NCBI GenBank assembly: GCA_030248225.1 | Contig: JASANE010026731.1 | Coordinates: 1 to 64,000, forward strand | Source of the DNA: Trileptium ribeirensis | Lineage: Eukaryota > Nematoda > Enoplea > Enoplida > Thoracostomopsidae | DNA length: 64,000 nucleotides | Direction: 5' to 3' | Part shown: positions 61,990 to 64,000 of the stretch, piece after piece | Layout of the letters: the number at the start of each line of letters is the position of its first letter | Numbering within the stretch: the stretch's first letter is position 1 | Notes under the pieces: generated by a model | What the model was told of the DNA's origin: nothing | The model's input: only the letters and a program-made list of their open reading frames with translations | Database searches by the model: none | Position numbers and translations under genes: made by a program

Positions 61990-62755
61990 CATTCTAGCAA
62001 TGATGCTCTGTTACTTGTTTTAACCACAGGTTGTTCCCAAGAAAGATTTTTATATTAGCTAAGCTGCATCGCCCAGACTCAAAGTCCCCGGGTACCTAAT
62101 GTATGATATCCAAAATAAAAATTAACGATTGGAAAAATACAAGGGAAACACATAACAAATATATATAAAATATCAAAACAAATTCGGCGTTTGTGGCGAG
62201 AAATAAGTTTCTAGCGTTTTAATTCTCTTCATCAACATGTAATCGTAATTATTCCCAGCGACAGGCAGCAACCGATTTTAAATTGAAACGCCAAAAAACT
62301 AGTAATGAAAAAACCATTATACTGGATGAGTTTTAACAATCAAATCTAGGAAAAAAAGTTATTTTTGATTTAATAATTAACATCGACACTCAATAATTAT
62401 TGCCTAGAATACCCGTTACATACACGTCACGTACACTTATTGTCAACAATTTTTATGCAGCATCATATAAAATCATATCAATGTACAAAAACAAATAAAT
62501 AAGGAAGTTTTTTTCGACAGAATATTATTTTGGATCTCAGACATATTTTTCAGACAACAAGCGTTTATAAATAAAGCTTTGACTAAAAGAAAACAAATAA
62601 ATCAGAAATTTAGAGCCAAAGACAGCTAGCGACATTTGACGTATTATCGCGGCAAAATATGACAGTTACAACTTAAGCTAAATGAAAAGTTGGACCAAAT
62701 AAAGCTAAGCTGCGTAACGTTGCATCCTTAAAAAAGACAGCTTTGTGTGATTTTT
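61990..62755. other. AT-rich spacer, nothing recognised
   Basis: No open frame of note and no repeat beyond A/T runs. Confidence 0.4.
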
Positions 62756-62756
62756 G

Positions 62757-63838
62757 GGAACATCAGCCGCCGACTTATTTGTAAACTAACAGTTTAAGTT
62801 TTTTCTACTATAAGGTTTATATAAGGGACTTAGCTTTAGGCTAAGCCGCAACTCAAGCTTACGCAAAATATATCGAAGCCGGCACCATAGGTGCAGATCC
62901 AGGCGGAACGGGACCAGCAACTGCCGACTTATTTGTAAACTAACAGTTTAAATTTTTTTCTGGTATAAGGATTACATAAGGAACTTAGCTTTAGGCTAAG
63001 CCGCAACTCAAGCTTACGCAAAATATATCGAAGCCGGCACCATAGGTGCAGATCCAGGCGGAATGGGAACAGCAACCGCCGAGTTATTTGTAAACTAACA
63101 GTTTAAGTTTTTTTCTGGTATAAGGATTACATAAGGGACTTAGCTTTAGGCTAAGCCGCAACTCAAGCTTACGCAAAATATATCGAAGCCGGCACCATAG
63201 GTGCAGATCCAGGCGGAACGGGACCAGCAACTGCCGACCTATTTGTAAACTAACAGTTTAAGTTTTTTTCTGGTATAAGGATTACATAAGGGACTTAGCT
63301 TTAGGCTAAGCCGCAACTCAAGCTTACGGAAAATATATCGAAGCCGGCACCATAGGTGCAGATCCAGGCGGAACGGGACCAGCAACTGCCGACTTATTTG
63401 TAAACTAACAGTTTAAATTTTTTTCTGGTATAAGGATTACATAAGGAACTTAGCTTTAGGCTAAGCCGCAACTCAAGCTTACGCAAAATATATCGAAGCC
63501 GGCACCATAGGTGCAGATCCAGGCGGAACGGGACCAGCAACTGCCGACCTATTTGTAAACTAACAGTTTAAGTTTTTTTCTGGTATAAGGATTACATAAG
63601 GGACTTAGCTTTAGGCTAAGCCGCAACTCAAGCTTACGGAAAATATATCGAAGCCGGCACCATAGGTGCAGATCCAGGCGGAATGAGAACAGCAGCCGCC
63701 GAGTTATTTGTAAACTAACAGTTTAAGTTTTTTTCTGGTATAAGGTCTATATAAGGGACTTAGCTTTAGGCTAAGCCGCAACTCAAGCTTACACAAAATA
63801 TATCGAAGGTGGCACCATAGGCGCAGATCCAGGTGGGA
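62757..63838. repeat. 155-bp tandem array, seven copies
   Basis: The marker gccgacttatttgtaaacta recurs at about 62768, 62923, 63078, 63233, 63388, 63543 and 63698, exactly 155 bases apart. Copies alternate between versions (for example the third, fifth and sixth differ in gaacgggacc/gaatgggaac). Each unit has a perfect 6-bp stem with a 5-base loop, cttagctttaggctaag. Confidence 0.95.
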
Positions 63839-64000
63839 TGAAAGCTTCGTCCTCGAATCATCTGATATTGTAGGACAAAAACCTCTCGGTATAGCATATG
63901 GCCAAAATCCAGGCTTAAATATTCCCCAAACATCTCGCATCCCAAAAATTTCCTCATCCTCAGCAATCTTCAGGAGAACTCTGCGCCACTGAACGGCGCA
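63704..64000 (-). other. Open frame running off the right edge
   Basis: The frame is open on the minus strand from the window edge through Met at 63940 down to 63704. The unique part (63840-64000) encodes QWRRVLLKIAEDEEIFGMRD then GIFKPGFWPYAIPRGF, which looks coding in composition. After about 63838 it reads into the 155-bp array, so the natural protein, if any, is cut there. No family is recognised. Confidence 0.3.

Overview
The window is eukaryotic DNA, AT-rich and dominated by introns, tandem repeats and transposon remains. Two multi-exon genes with GT-AG introns, a Ty3-type retrotransposon, a LINE, a Polinton/Maverick-type relic and PIF/Harbinger-type MITEs together suggest an invertebrate animal. 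An enoplean (for example mermithid) nematode would fit, but that is a low-confidence guess; no rRNA, tRNA or mitochondrial marker was seen to settle it.

The two real genes are tandem paralogues on the minus strand. Both encode facilitated sugar transporters of the GLUT/SLC2 type (major facilitator superfamily). Gene B (54815 to 40135) is complete: seven exons join in frame into 521 residues with the PESPR and PETQG signatures. Gene A (15846 to 1864) keeps the first six exons with the same junctions and phases; its seventh exon is not found and probably lies beyond the left edge. Exons are very alike (about 87 percent identical over exon 3 by eye), while introns differ in length and content, so the duplication is followed by independent intron invasion.

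Layout. 1-1863: flank or intron 6 of gene A, with a fold-back repeat. 1864-15846: gene A. Its introns hold a 190-bp tandem array copying the 5' half of exon 6, a 118-bp tandem array, an orphan 396-codon ORF, a Ty3-type element lacking gag, and an LTR-like piece. 15850-40000: intergenic. It holds a GC island, an APE-type LINE relic on the minus strand, a 132-bp array, two MITEs, a decayed Polinton (DNA polymerase B and integrase) on the plus strand, an intact 95-codon ORF resembling one repeat of TATA-binding protein, and a 3-kb minisatellite. 40135-54815: gene B, with a TIR element, a MITE and a 700-bp A/T tract in its introns. 54816-64000: intergenic, with a 126-bp array of about 21 copies, another MITE, a 155-bp array of seven copies, and an ORF running off the right edge.

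The two most notable items are the intact single-repeat TBP-like ORF at 35691-35978, downstream of the Polinton relic, and the five-fold partial amplification of exon 6 with its own splice acceptors inside gene A, where two of the five acceptor AGs are destroyed.
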